Shown here: positions 8,313 to 17,939 of the stretch, one piece after another | How positions within the stretch are numbered: the stretch's first letter is position 1 | How the letters are laid out: every line of letters starts with the position of its first letter | Assembly: GCF_022317005.1 (NCBI RefSeq) | Contig: NZ_CP081006.1 | Location: 2,728,001-2,792,000 of the forward strand | DNA: 64,000 nucleotides | Direction: 5' to 3' | Source: Mycobacterium sp. IDR2000157661 | GTDB lineage: Bacteria; Actinomycetota; Actinomycetes; Mycobacteriales; Mycobacteriaceae | Notes under the pieces: model-generated | Database searches by the model: none | Told to the model about the DNA's origin: nothing | Seen by the model: the letters and a program-made list of their open reading frames with translations, nothing else | Made by a program: the position numbers and the translations under genes

Positions 8313-8837
8313 ATGCCTGAACCGCTGATCCTGTCCATTCGCGGACGCTCCCCGCAGGTGCACGCCGAGGCCTGGGTGGCGCCGAACGCCAGCGTGATCG
8401 GCCAGGTGAGGCTCGCCGCGCGGGTCAGCGTCTGGTACAGCGCAACGTTGCGTGCCGAGGCCGAACCGATCGAGATCGGGTACGGCACCAACGTTCAGGA
8501 CGGCGTCACCATCCACGTCGACCCCGAGTTCCCGATCAGCATCGGCGCGGAGGTCAGCATCGGGCACAACGCAGTGCTGCACGGCTGCACCGTTGAAGAC
8601 GGGGTCCTAATCGGGATGGGCGCCGTGGTCCTCAACGGCGCGACGATCGGCGAGGGGTCGCTCGTCGCGGCGGGCGCGGTGGTGCCGCAGGGCTTCGTCG
8701 TTCCGCCGCGATCCCTGGTCGCCGGGGTGCCCGGCAAGATCCGCCGCGAGCTCAGCGACGCCGAGGTCTCGGGCAACCGGCACAACGCACAGGTCTACCA
8801 ACACCTCATCGAGCTGCACCGCGACGCCACCGGCTGA
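8313..8837 (+). CDS. Gamma-class carbonic anhydrase family (hexapeptide-repeat) protein
   Basis: 174 residues of left-handed beta-helix repeats. Histidines in TIHVD and IGHNAVLHGC match the three zinc ligands of gamma carbonic anhydrases, and the C-terminal helix is normal. It most resembles the Rv3525c-type proteins (from memory). It would hydrate CO2 or act as a related metal-bound trimer in the cytoplasm. ATG 8313 was chosen over two in-frame upstream starts because TACGAT at 8300-8305 lies 7 nt before it, a leaderless arrangement. The 190 bp upstream separate it from the fasciclin gene and hold only promoter-like sequence. Confidence 0.85.
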   Translation: MPEPLILSIRGRSPQVHAEAWVAPNASVIGQVRLAARVSVWYSATLRAEAEPIEIGYGTNVQDGVTIHVDPEFPISIGAEVSIGHNAVLHGCTVEDGVLIGMGAVVLNGATIGEGSLVAAGAVVPQGFVVPPRSLVAGVPGKIRRELSDAEVSGNRHNAQVYQHLIELHRDATG

Positions 8838-8910
8838 CGCAAATCCTGCGTATCCGATCACGTTTCGGGTCAACGCGGACCGATCGGGGTACAGCCGTAC
8901 GGTGGAAAAC

Positions 8911-10050
8911 GTGCGAACCCTGGTCACCGGCGCCACCGGGTATGTCGGTTCGCGACTCGTCACCGCCCTGCTCGACGAGGGGCACGACGTTGTCGCGGCG
9001 ACCCGTGACGTCGGCAAACTGTCCCGTTTCGGCTGGCACAACCGGATCACCGGCGTCACGTTGGACGCCCACGACGAGTCGTCGGCGCGGGCCGCGTTCG
9101 CCGATGCGGGACCCGTCGACGTCGTCTACTACCTGGTGCACGGCATCGGCCAGCCGGACTTCCGCGACGCCGACAACCGCGCCGCGGCCACCGTGGCGAA
9201 CGCCGCGAAGGAGGCCGGCGTGCGCCGCATCGTCTACCTGGGCGGTTTCGTACCCGACGGTGACGACCTCTCCGAGCACCTGACCAGCCGCGCCGAGGTC
9301 GCCGAAGCGCTCAACGTCGGCGGCGGTCCCGACGTGGTGTGGCTCGGTGCCGCGATCATCATCGGCGCGGGTTCGACGTCGTTCGAGATGCTGCGCTACG
9401 TGGGGGACCGCTTCCTGGTCATTCCCATGCCGTCGTGGTCGGTCCACCCGCTCGACCCGATCTCCGTCTGCGATGTGCTGCACTACCTCGTCGCCGCCGC
9501 CGACGCCGACCGCGTGCCCGCCGGTGCCTACGACATCTCCGGACCCGAGACCACGTCCTACGGTGACCTGCTGCGGACCTACGCGCGCATGTCCGGCAAG
9601 TGGCGCGCCGAACTGCCGGTCAACGGGATCGACACCGGGCTGGTGTCGCTGGTGACGGGGGTTGTCCTGCCGGTCCCGGGTGGGCTGGCCGGGGATCTCG
9701 TTCGATCGCTTGACCATCCGATGGTGGCGTCGGAGAACCGGCTGCGCGAGCTGGTGCCGGACCCACCGGGCGGCTTGATCGGTGTCGAGGAGGCGATAAC
9801 CCGGACGCTGTCGAGCCGGCGGCGCCGACCCGTCGACACGCTGGCCGACCCGCACCACCTCGCCGACACCGATCCGGTGTGGGCGGGCGGTGACACCCAA
9901 CGCATCCAACAGGTGGCAGGCGCCTTCACACCGGCGATCGCCAGGCCCGCACTCGGACTCATCGGTGTGGTGCCGGGACCCGTCGCCGGTGCGGTCCGCA
10001 CCGGGTTGGACACGCTGATGCACTTCGTGCCCGGGGTGAGCTCGGCATGA
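8911..10050 (+). CDS. NAD(P)-binding epimerase/NmrA-like protein
   Basis: 379 residues. The N-terminal Rossmann motif TGATGYVGSRLV is at residues about 6-17, and the dinucleotide domain runs to about residue 215, with a helical C-terminal part of about 160 residues. It belongs to atypical short-chain dehydrogenases that bind NAD(P)H; the substrate is unknown. GTG 8911 was preferred to GTG 8902 because TACGGT (8898-8903) sits 7 nt upstream, fitting a leaderless transcript. It overlaps the CPBP protease gene by 4 nt (ATGA), implying translational coupling, though no functional link between the two is obvious. Confidence 0.8.
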   Translation: MRTLVTGATGYVGSRLVTALLDEGHDVVAATRDVGKLSRFGWHNRITGVTLDAHDESSARAAFADAGPVDVVYYLVHGIGQPDFRDADNRAAATVANAAKEAGVRRIVYLGGFVPDGDDLSEHLTSRAEVAEALNVGGGPDVVWLGAAIIIGAGSTSFEMLRYVGDRFLVIPMPSWSVHPLDPISVCDVLHYLVAAADADRVPAGAYDISGPETTSYGDLLRTYARMSGKWRAELPVNGIDTGLVSLVTGVVLPVPGGLAGDLVRSLDHPMVASENRLRELVPDPPGGLIGVEEAITRTLSSRRRRPVDTLADPHHLADTDPVWAGGDTQRIQQVAGAFTPAIARPALGLIGVVPGPVAGAVRTGLDTLMHFVPGVSSA

Positions 10051-10766
10051 CGCGGTCCGCGACGCGTCCGGGATGGCTGGCCGAAGCCAAGGACATCGTC
10101 AACGCGTGTCCCGTTCCCCACCACGAGGCGCCGAGCGTCATCCGGCGCCGACGCGTCATCGTCGCGGTGGTGCTGGTCATCGGCGCTGCGCTGCTTGGCT
10201 ATTCGCTGACGCTGGAACCGGGCAACAACCTCTTCTACTGGCTGACGCTGGCGCTGGCGGCGGTGTGGGCCCTCGGCGCGTTCGCTTCGGGCCCACTGCA
10301 TCTCGGGTGCATCCGGTTCCGCGGTCGCAACCAGCGGCCGGTCATCACGGGCACCGTGGTCGGCCTGCTGCTCGGCGCGGTGTTCATCGTCGGCGGGTTG
10401 ATCGCCCGCGAGATACCGCCGGTGCGCGACTACATCACCCGGGTGCTCGAATACGCCGACTACGGACCCCTGGGGTTGGTCGTGTTCATCACGGTGATCA
10501 ACGGACTCGCCGAGGAGATGTTCTTCCGCGGTGCCCTGTACACCGCGCTGGGCACGATGCGGCCGATACTGATCTCGACGGTCTTCTACGTGATCGCGAC
10601 GGCTGTCACCACGGGCAACCCGATGCTGGGCTTCGCCGCGATCATCCTGGGCACGATCTGCGCGTTCGAGCGCCGGGTGACCGGCGGCGTGCTCGCACCG
10701 ATGCTCACCCACTTCTTCTGGGGGCTGGTGATGGTGCTTGCGTTGCCGCCGCTCTTCGGGGTGTAG
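10047..10766 (+). CDS. CPBP family intramembrane glutamic endopeptidase
   Basis: 239 residues with about six to seven membrane helices. The CPBP/Rce1 signature EEMFFRGALY follows NGLAE near residues 150-163, giving the paired glutamates and arginine of the active site. A second conserved stretch with histidine (LTHFFWG) occurs near residue 224. Such proteases cleave or process membrane or prenylated substrates; bacterial members include bacteriocin-immunity and regulatory proteins. It is translationally coupled to the NAD-binding gene upstream. It converges with an MFS exporter gene 8 nt after its stop. Confidence 0.85.
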   Translation: MTRSATRPGWLAEAKDIVNACPVPHHEAPSVIRRRRVIVAVVLVIGAALLGYSLTLEPGNNLFYWLTLALAAVWALGAFASGPLHLGCIRFRGRNQRPVITGTVVGLLLGAVFIVGGLIAREIPPVRDYITRVLEYADYGPLGLVVFITVINGLAEEMFFRGALYTALGTMRPILISTVFYVIATAVTTGNPMLGFAAIILGTICAFERRVTGGVLAPMLTHFFWGLVMVLALPPLFGV

Positions 10767-10774
10767 CGCTCGGG

Positions 10775-12055
10775 CTAGTTCAAGGGGTGGGCGAGTTCGT
10801 CGCGACGCATCCCGGCCGCCCACACCGCGACCGCGGCCAGCAAGGCCGGAGCGATGCCGGCCACGAGGAAAATCGTCTGCATCGAAACGACTTTCGACAA
10901 CGGGCCGACGATCGCGAACGACACCGGCATGAATGCCAGCGACACGAAGAAGTCCAGGCTCGACACCCGGCCCAACATCGCCCTTGGGACCCGACGCTGC
11001 AGCAGCGTGCCCCAGATGACCATGCCGGCACCGTCGGTGAACCCGATGACGAGCGTCGCCACCGCCATCAACGTGAACGACGAGGTGAACCCGAACACGA
11101 TCAGTGGGATCGAGCCCAGGCTCCACATCGCCATCATGACCGTCAGATAGCGGCGCGGCAGCCGGACCGATGACACCGCAAGCGCACCGAGCGCGCTGCC
11201 CACACCGAAGAACGCCAGGATGAAGCCGTACGTCCGGGCGCCTTCGGCGAAGCGGTCGTCGGCAATGAACGGCAGCAGCACCTCGATCGGCCCGAGCACC
11301 ACCAACACGAACATGCTGGCGAAGAGCAACGTCCACAGCAGCCACGGCGTGGCGAGCACGAAGACGAACCCCTCGCGCAGGTCCCGCAACACATTCGGGC
11401 GCTGCTGGTCGGGTTGTGGCGCAGCGATTCTCGCCGACCGCGTCGCGACAAGCAGCGTGAGGCCGACCGCGAACAGCGCCGCCACCGTCACCGCGCCGAG
11501 CGCGGGAAACGTCGCGCCGATGAGCACGCCTGCCACCGCCGGGCCGATCGCGCGCTGGAACACCGGCCGAACGACACCCTCGACGCCGTTGGCGGCCAAC
11601 AGTTGTTCGGCGGGAAGGACCCTCGGCAGGATAGCGCTGTAGGCGGGAAAGAAGAACGCCGCGGCGGCGCCGAGCGCCGCGGCCCCCACGGCCAGATGCC
11701 AAATTTGCAGCGCGCCAAGCAGTCCGAGAACCGCGATCGCCGAAGCGGCGAGCACGTTGACCGTCTCGACGGCGATGATGATCGTGCGTTGGTCGATCCG
11801 GTCGGCGGCGATTCCTCCGACCAGCACGAACGCGACCAGGCCTGCGCCGAAGCAGGTGGTGACCAGCGACAGCGACACCGGATCGTTGTTCAGTTCGATG
11901 ACCTGCAGGGCCAGCACCACCGCGAACATCCCGTCGGCGAAGATCGACAGCGTGACCGCCGTGATCAGCAGGCGGTACGCACGGATCCGAAACGGTGCGA
12001 GCACGCGCCAGCCGCCGGCCTCGCGGGCCGGCTCGGTATCGAAATGCGTACTCAC
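10775..12055 (-). CDS. MFS transporter (MFS_3/EntS-like)
   Basis: 426 residues with twelve predicted membrane helices and a central cytoplasmic loop. The N-terminal half carries GGIAADRIDQRTI in the loop between helices 2 and 3, the standard MFS motif-A position. Its overall character resembles the EntS/MFS_3 group that exports siderophores or drugs; the substrate is unknown. The start is GTG 12055; no strong ribosome site is visible. It lies in the same direction as, and 59 nt downstream of, the echA10-like gene, so read-through from that gene is possible. Confidence 0.85.
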   Translation of the reverse strand: MSTHFDTEPAREAGGWRVLAPFRIRAYRLLITAVTLSIFADGMFAVVLALQVIELNNDPVSLSLVTTCFGAGLVAFVLVGGIAADRIDQRTIIIAVETVNVLAASAIAVLGLLGALQIWHLAVGAAALGAAAAFFFPAYSAILPRVLPAEQLLAANGVEGVVRPVFQRAIGPAVAGVLIGATFPALGAVTVAALFAVGLTLLVATRSARIAAPQPDQQRPNVLRDLREGFVFVLATPWLLWTLLFASMFVLVVLGPIEVLLPFIADDRFAEGARTYGFILAFFGVGSALGALAVSSVRLPRRYLTVMMAMWSLGSIPLIVFGFTSSFTLMAVATLVIGFTDGAGMVIWGTLLQRRVPRAMLGRVSSLDFFVSLAFMPVSFAIVGPLSKVVSMQTIFLVAGIAPALLAAVAVWAAGMRRDELAHPLN

Positions 12056-12114
12056 TCAACGATGGTCGCCGACGGGTGGTCGGCGAGTCCACCGATTTTC
12101 GCGCGGAGAGAACG

Positions 12115-12933
12115 TCAGTCGGTGAATTTCGCGGGGCGCCGCTGCTGAAAGGCCTTGGCGCCCTCGCGGAAGTCGTCGGCGGCGAGCAGTTCCAACTGGC
12201 CCTGCGTCTCGCGCCCGATCGCAGGTTCGAACTCGGTGAGGGTGGCGGCATTGATGGCGTGCTTGGTCTTGCGCAAGGCGACGGCGGGCCCCGACTTGAG
12301 CGTGTCGATCACCTTGTCGATCTCGGCGTCGAACTCGTCGGCCGGATACACCGCCGTCACCAGGCCCCAGTCGTAGGCCTCGGCGGCCGGGATGCGCTCG
12401 GCGAGCAACGCCATACGTGTCGCACGGATCCGGCCGACCGCGGCGGCGATCAACGCCGAGGCCCCGCCGTCGGGCATCAACCCGATCTTGGTGAACGCCA
12501 GCATGAAGAACGCCTTGTCCGAGGCCAGTACGACGTCGGAGGCCAACGCCAGCGACACCCCCACGCCCGCAGCGGGGCCGTGCACGACGGCGACCACGGG
12601 CTGCGGCAGGTTCACGATCGCGCGCACCGCGCGGTTGGCGGCGTCGAGCACGTCAGCCGGTGTGCCGTTCGCACCGGGGTTGGCATGGTCCTCCTCGCTG
12701 ATGCCGGCGCCGGAGGAGAAGCCGCGGCCCGCACCGCCCAACCGCACCACCTTGACCCGTGGGTCGGAGGCCGCCCGGGTGAGCGTCTCGGCAAGCGTCA
12801 CGAGCATCGGGTACGACAGCGAGTTGAGGCTGTCGGGCCGGTTCAGCGTGATCGAGAGCACGGCGTCGGCGAGGTCGACCGACAGGCTGTCGATGCCGGC
12901 GTAGGCGGGTGCACCCGAGTCAAGGGAAGTCAT
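12115..12933 (-). CDS. echA10: Enoyl-CoA hydratase/isomerase, EchA10-like
   Basis: 272 residues of the crotonase superfamily, with oxyanion-hole segments GRGFSSGAGISEED and HGPAAGVGVSLALASD. The segment FTKIGLMPDGG has Asp where hydratases carry the second Glu, as in PaaG or enoyl-CoA isomerase types, so isomerase activity is at least as likely as hydratase. The start ATG 12933 is 6 nt after TAGGGT (12945-12940 on the minus strand), so it is probably leaderless. Its divergent neighbour is mcr; the same pair occurs in M. tuberculosis as Rv1142c/Rv1143 (from memory), the basis of the symbol. Confidence 0.85.
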   Translation of the reverse strand: MTSLDSGAPAYAGIDSLSVDLADAVLSITLNRPDSLNSLSYPMLVTLAETLTRAASDPRVKVVRLGGAGRGFSSGAGISEEDHANPGANGTPADVLDAANRAVRAIVNLPQPVVAVVHGPAAGVGVSLALASDVVLASDKAFFMLAFTKIGLMPDGGASALIAAAVGRIRATRMALLAERIPAAEAYDWGLVTAVYPADEFDAEIDKVIDTLKSGPAVALRKTKHAINAATLTEFEPAIGRETQGQLELLAADDFREGAKAFQQRRPAKFTD

Positions 12934-13021
12934 GATCGCACCCTAAAGCGAGTCCACCTGGTTATACAAGTAAGCTATGTCGGCGATCGACAGCGACAGT
13001 CGGATGAAGGGCGGAACGACC

Positions 13022-14125
13022 ATGGCGGGACCACTTCACGGACTGCGAGTCATCGAACTCGCCAGCATCGGGCCCGGCCCGCACGCCGCGATGATCCTCG
13101 GTGACCTCGGGGCCGACGTCGTTCGCGTCGATCGCCCCGGCAAGCTGGGCGGCATCCCCACCAGCAAGCGGGAGGCCACGCTCCGCAACCGCCGATCGGT
13201 CACGGCCGACCTCAAATCCGACGAGGGGCGTGAGCTCGTGCTGCGCCTGGTCGCCAAGGCCGACGTGTTGATCGAAGGCCTGCGGCCCGGGGTGACCGAG
13301 CGTCTCGGCCTCGGTCCGGAGGACTGCGCCAAGGTCAACGACCGCCTCATCTACGGCCGTATGACCGGTTGGGGCCAGACCGGCCCAAGACGCCTGCAGG
13401 CAGGCCACGACATCAACTACATCTCGCTCAACGGCGTTCTGCATTCGATCGGGCGGGCAGGGGAACGGCCGGTGCCGCCGCTGAACCTCACCGGCGACTT
13501 CGGCGGCGGGTCGATGTTCCTGCTCGTCGGCATCCTCTCGGCGCTGTGGGAGCGCCACAGTTCGGGCAAGGGTCAGGTCGTCGACGCCGCGATGGTCGAC
13601 GGGTCCAGCGTGCTGGCCCAGATGATCTGGGGCTTCCGGCAGGACGGGATGTGGTCCGACGAGCGCGGCGTCAACATCCTCGACGGTGGTGCGCCGTATT
13701 ACGACACCTACACGTGCTCCGACGGCCGCCACATCGCAGTGGGTTGCATCGAACCGCAGTTCTACGCCGAGTTCCTCAAGGGGCTGGGCCTCGAGGGTGA
13801 GGACCTGCCCGACCAGAACGACATGAGCCGCTGGCCCCAACTGCGGGCCCGGCTGGCCGAGGTGATCGCGTCCAAGGACCGCGACCACTGGGCCAAGGTG
13901 TTCGAGACCAGCGACGCCTGCGTGACGCCGGTGCTGAGCTTCGGTGAGGTGCAGACCGAACCTCACATCACCGAGCGCGACACCTTCTACCGCGATGAAT
14001 CGACTGACGGGGACTACCTGCAGCCGATGCCGGCGCCGCGGTTCTCGCGAAGCGAGCCGCCACAGCCGACACCGCCCGGTCAAGCCGGCGCCGACACCGA
14101 AGCCGTCCTACGAGACTGGTCCTAG
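13022..14125 (+). CDS. mcr: Alpha-methylacyl-CoA racemase
   Basis: 367 residues, CoA-transferase family III fold. It interconverts (2R)- and (2S)-methylacyl-CoA, allowing beta-oxidation of methyl-branched acids and sterol side chains. Catalytic residues known from the M. tuberculosis enzyme are present: His in [12 protein letters not shown], Asp in [11 protein letters not shown] and Glu in [11 protein letters not shown] 13022 matches the known MAGPL start. An in-frame ATG at 12977, close to a TATACA box at 12963-12968, would add 15 residues and is less likely. The SDR gene follows after 19 nt and is probably co-transcribed. Confidence 0.93.
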   Translation: MAGPLHGLRVIELASIGPGPHAAMILGDLGADVVRVDRPGKLGGIPTSKREATLRNRRSVTADLKSDEGRELVLRLVAKADVLIEGLRPGVTERLGLGPEDCAKVNDRLIYGRMTGWGQTGPRRLQAGHDINYISLNGVLHSIGRAGERPVPPLNLTGDFGGGSMFLLVGILSALWERHSSGKGQVVDAAMVDGSSVLAQMIWGFRQDGMWSDERGVNILDGGAPYYDTYTCSDGRHIAVGCIEPQFYAEFLKGLGLEGEDLPDQNDMSRWPQLRARLAEVIASKDRDHWAKVFETSDACVTPVLSFGEVQTEPHITERDTFYRDESTDGDYLQPMPAPRFSRSEPPQPTPPGQAGADTEAVLRDWS

Positions 14126-14144
14126 AGAAAGGAACACCTGCAAA

Positions 14145-14888
14145 GTGGAGATCAAAGACGCCGTAGCCGTCGTCACCGGGGGCGCGTCGGGCCTGGGCCT
14201 GGCGACCACCAAGCGACTGCTCGACAGGGGCGCATCCGTCGTCGTCATCGACCTCAAGGGGGAAGACGCCGTCAAAGAACTCGGCGAGCGCGCCCAGTTC
14301 GTCGAGGCCAACGTGACCGATCCCGATGCGGTGAGCGCCGCGCTGGACGCGGCCGAGAAGATGGGCCCGTTGCGCATCAACGTCAACTGCGCGGGCATCG
14401 GCAACGCAATCAAGACGCTCTCGAAGGACGGGCCGTTCCCCCTCGACGGATTCCGCAAGGTCATCGAGGTCAACCTGGTCGGCACCTTCAACGTGCTGCG
14501 GCTGTCGGCGGAGCGGATCGCGCGGCAAGAGCCCCTCGCCGGCGAGCGCGGCGTCATCGTCAACACCGCCTCGGTGGCGGCGTTCGAGGGTCAGATCGGT
14601 CAGGCCGCGTACTCGGCGTCCAAGGGCGGCGTGGTCGGCATGACGCTGCCGATCGCGCGCGACCTGAGCCGCGAGTTCATCCGCGTGGTGACCATCGCGC
14701 CCGGTCTGTTCAAGACGCCGCTGCTAGGGTCGCTGCCCGAGGAGGCGCAGGCTTCGCTGGGCAAGCAGGTGCCGCACCCGGCGCGACTCGGCGATCCCGA
14801 CGAATACGGCGCGCTGGCCGTGCACATCGTGGAGAACCCGATGCTCAACGGTGAGGTCATCCGCTTGGACGGCGCGATCCGGATGGCG

Positions 14889-14897
<9 letters not shown>
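14145..14897 (+). CDS. 3-hydroxyacyl-CoA dehydrogenase-type SDR (HSD17B10-like)
   Basis: 250 residues, classical short-chain dehydrogenase. It has the cofactor motif [10 protein letters not shown] (about residues 12-21), NCAGIGNA as the NAG element, and the Ser-Tyr-Lys triad in [23 protein letters not shown]. The pattern matches type-2 3-hydroxyacyl-CoA dehydrogenases, NAD-dependent cytoplasmic enzymes of branched or steroid acyl-CoA oxidation. The start is GTG 14145 with GAAAGGAA upstream. It follows mcr by 19 nt and corresponds to Rv1144 by position. Its last codons and stop lie in the first copy of a 32-bp tandem repeat. Confidence 0.88.
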
Positions 14898-15997
<1,100 letters not shown>

Positions 15998-16084
15998 GGG
16001 ACTTCAGGCCAGCGGAGCATCAACGGGTGCCCGTTGTCGGGCAAACCTCTCGGTCGAACGCGCGGCCCCTGGGCGCGCGTTCGG

Positions 16085-16216
16085 TCACACCGCCGTGGGC
16101 AGCGTGTGGTCGTCGTCGAGCTGCTCCGAGGTGTCGCCCTCTACCAGGACATCGCCGTGGTAAAGCGCGTCGAAGTCAACCTTGATGACATCGGCACTGG
16201 TGTCGTCGATCCACAT
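16085..16216 (-). CDS. Putative small acidic protein (43 aa)
   Basis: This open frame lies in a 367-bp gap otherwise lacking genes. From ATG 16216 it encodes 43 residues, strongly acidic (two DD/DDD runs) and with no membrane segment. Third-position G+C is high from this ATG onward but drops in the upstream in-frame extension (to 16279), supporting the shorter start. On the minus strand TACTTT lies 7 nt before the ATG, the leaderless spacing common in this window. It is not recognised, and could be a chance frame. Confidence 0.4.
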   Translation of the reverse strand: MWIDDTSADVIKVDFDALYHGDVLVEGDTSEQLDDDHTLPTAV

Positions 16217-16283
16217 GTACTGAAAAGTAACCACCGCCTTTAAGGATTCCGTGAGTCGGGGTTCGGAAATTGGTGGCAATTCT

Positions 16284-16357
16284 TACTCCCGAGTAGAACC
16301 GGCGAGTAGCTATTGGGAATGCTTGTTCTTGACCGTTCGTTCCTATTTGCGTATTTT
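16284..16357 (+). promoter_or_regulatory. TetR gene promoter with upstream inverted repeat
   Basis: TTGACC (16329-16334) and TATTTT (16352-16357) are 17 bp apart, close to the SigA consensus. The ATG at 16365 is 7 nt after the -10, so the transcript should be leaderless. Upstream, TACTC-CC-GAGTA (16284-16295) is a short inverted repeat that could be an autoregulatory operator. The stretch is visibly less G+C-rich than its surroundings. Confidence 0.6.
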
Positions 16358-16364
16358 GGGACGC

Positions 16365-16877
16365 ATGGGAAGGCCCCGGGGTTTCGACGAGCCGGCGGTG
16401 ATCAATGCGGCTGCACGGCTGTTCGCCCGCCGAGGCTTCAGTGGGGTCTCGGTGGACGACCTCGTGCGGGACCTGGGAGTGCATCGCAACAGCCTCTATC
16501 GCACTTTCGGAAGCAAACGCGGGCTGTACCTGGCCGCATTGCGGACGATCCGCTCAGGGTGCCTGGCGGCGATCGCCGCCGCCGCCGACCCCGTCGCGGC
16601 GGCCGGTGACGCCGCGCTGTCGACTGATATCGGTGGGCTGGATCTGCTACTGATGGCGGCGGCGGAGCAGGCGGCGCAGGACGAGGAGGTGGCCGCCGAG
16701 GTCTCGGCGGCGCTGGCCGAACTCGATGCCATCACCGCGCCGATGGGCGACGGTCCGCTCGCGACGGCCACCCTGCTCGGGCTGCGCATTCGGGTTCGCT
16801 CGGGTGGCGACTGCGCCGGACTGGTGTCCACCTGGTCACAACAAGCAGCGACGACGCGCTGGAACGAAGGAGGATGA
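16365..16877 (+). CDS. TetR-family transcriptional regulator
   Basis: 170 residues, short for the family. The N-terminal helix-turn-helix (about residues 10-55) contains RRGFSGVSVDDLVRDLGVHRNSLYRTFGSKRGLYLAAL, here best described by its VDDLVRDLGV and SLYRTF core. The remaining 110 residues are alanine-rich and helical, a reduced ligand-binding domain. ATG 16365 was chosen because a near-consensus promoter ends 7 nt before it. The following PH-like gene starts 1 nt after its stop, so they are probably one operon. Targets are unknown. Confidence 0.85.
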   Translation: MGRPRGFDEPAVINAAARLFARRGFSGVSVDDLVRDLGVHRNSLYRTFGSKRGLYLAALRTIRSGCLAAIAAAADPVAAAGDAALSTDIGGLDLLLMAAAEQAAQDEEVAAEVSAALAELDAITAPMGDGPLATATLLGLRIRVRSGGDCAGLVSTWSQQAATTRWNEGG

Positions 16878-16878
16878 G

Positions 16879-17232
16879 GTGGCCGAAGTCACGGTCGAAG
16901 GTGATCGGTTGGTCGTCCGCATCACCGGACTCAACAAGCTGTGGGCGCTCAAGAGCCGGCTGCGGATACCGCTCGACCATGTCCGCGGCGCCACCGCGGA
17001 TTCTGGAATAGCCAAGGAGCACAAGGGTATTCGAGCCCCCGGTACGCACCTTCCGCGCGTCATCACCGCCGGAACGTATTACCGCGACGGCGAACGGGTG
17101 TTCTGGGACGTACGGGATCCGGCGCGGGTCGTCGTGATCGAACTCGTCGAAGAGCGGTACGCGCGGCTGGTGCTTCAGGTCGGCGATCCCGAAGCGGTGG
17201 CCATGCTGGTCGAGCGGTCCAAAGCCGCCTGA
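16879..17232 (+). CDS. Conserved hypothetical small protein, PH-domain-like
   Basis: 117 residues with alternating beta strands and a C-terminal helix. The stretch from VVRITGLNKLWALKSRLRIP through VRGATADSGIAKE to the end resembles bacterial PH-like domains of unknown role. No signal peptide or membrane segment is visible. The start is GTG 16879, preceded by AAGGAGGA (16867-16874). It is immediately downstream of the TetR gene and probably co-transcribed. Function unknown. Confidence 0.75.
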   Translation: MAEVTVEGDRLVVRITGLNKLWALKSRLRIPLDHVRGATADSGIAKEHKGIRAPGTHLPRVITAGTYYRDGERVFWDVRDPARVVVIELVEERYARLVLQVGDPEAVAMLVERSKAA

Positions 17233-17242
17233 GCCGCCCGGC

Positions 17243-17782
17243 TCAGCCGGCCGGCGCGATGAGGTGGACCGGGTTGGTGCCGTTGAGCGCGACCCACGTC
17301 AGGATCGCCGCCGCGACGGCCACGATCAGCAGGCCGACGAGGAAACGGGTCTGCCAGGCGGTCCGGCCCAGAACGCGCGCGTCGACCGAGTAGCTGCCCG
17401 CGCCGGCGAACAGGAGCGCGGTGGCTCCGATCCCGATCAGGAACGGTGCGTTGAACGGGTCGGACCAGAACGCCGCGGCCGAGACATTGACCGCCCACGC
17501 GTCGATCATCGCCGCGATCACCGCGCACGCCGCCAGCGGCGTCAAGACGCCGAGCAGCAGGCCGATGCCACCCAGCGTCTCGGCGGCCGTCACCATGAAC
17601 GCCGCGAGCTTGGGCAGCCGCCAGCCGCCCTGCTCCATGAAGCCGGCGGTGGTGGTGAAGTCGAAGGCCTTCATCAGGCCGGCCTGCAGCATTGCCGCGC
17701 CCACGCCGATGCGCAGGATGAGCAGACCGATGTCTGCGGTGGTGCGGGTGCTCTCGGGTGCGGTCACGTCGATCGTCGTCAT
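17243..17782 (-). CDS. DoxX family membrane protein
   Basis: 179 residues with four hydrophobic helices. The N-terminal polar stretch is followed by ADIGLLILRIGVGAAMLQAGLMKA, the first DoxX helix, and the second carries AAETLGGIGLLLG with the family Glu. Like the DoxX at 853-1389 it is likely a cytoplasmic-membrane redox-associated protein, but sequence similarity between the two is limited to the fold pattern. The start is ATG 17782. It converges with the TetR/PH-like pair and is divergent from mmpL13, with 157 bp between. Confidence 0.85.
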   Translation of the reverse strand: MTTIDVTAPESTRTTADIGLLILRIGVGAAMLQAGLMKAFDFTTTAGFMEQGGWRLPKLAAFMVTAAETLGGIGLLLGVLTPLAACAVIAAMIDAWAVNVSAAAFWSDPFNAPFLIGIGATALLFAGAGSYSVDARVLGRTAWQTRFLVGLLIVAVAAAILTWVALNGTNPVHLIAPAG

Positions 17783-17881
17783 GTCAGATACGACTACCAG
17801 ACGACGACGAAGTCATCGATGCAATAACAGTGAACGAAACCGGGCACCGCGCCGTAGTCCTGAGGGAAGCGTTGACGGCTG

Positions 17882-17902
17882 TAAGTTACCGATGATAACT
17901 TA
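17882..17902. promoter_or_regulatory. Operator-like inverted repeat upstream of mmpL13
   Basis: TAAGTTA (17882-17888) and TAACTTA (17896-17902) are perfect 7-bp inverted arms around a 7-bp spacer. A second, overlapping inverted pair CCGAT/ATCGG spans 17889-17906. It lies 38-58 bp before the chosen mmpL13 start. Size and symmetry suit a TetR dimer, and a TetR gene is coupled to the end of mmpL13, so autoregulation is a reasonable inference. Confidence 0.6.
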
Positions 17903-17939
17903 TCGGCGATACTGGATCGTGTCGGCGGAAGGACGCGAC

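Noticed and set aside
9579..12251. 890-codon minus-strand open frame
   Set aside because: It spans the NAD-binding, CPBP and MFS genes in unfavourable frames; composition is Arg/Ala-rich with no recognisable domain. It is a high-G+C antisense shadow.
17892..17894. ATG as mmpL13 start
   Set aside because: It lies inside the palindromic operator and has no ribosome site; GTG 17940 has GGAAGGA at normal distance.
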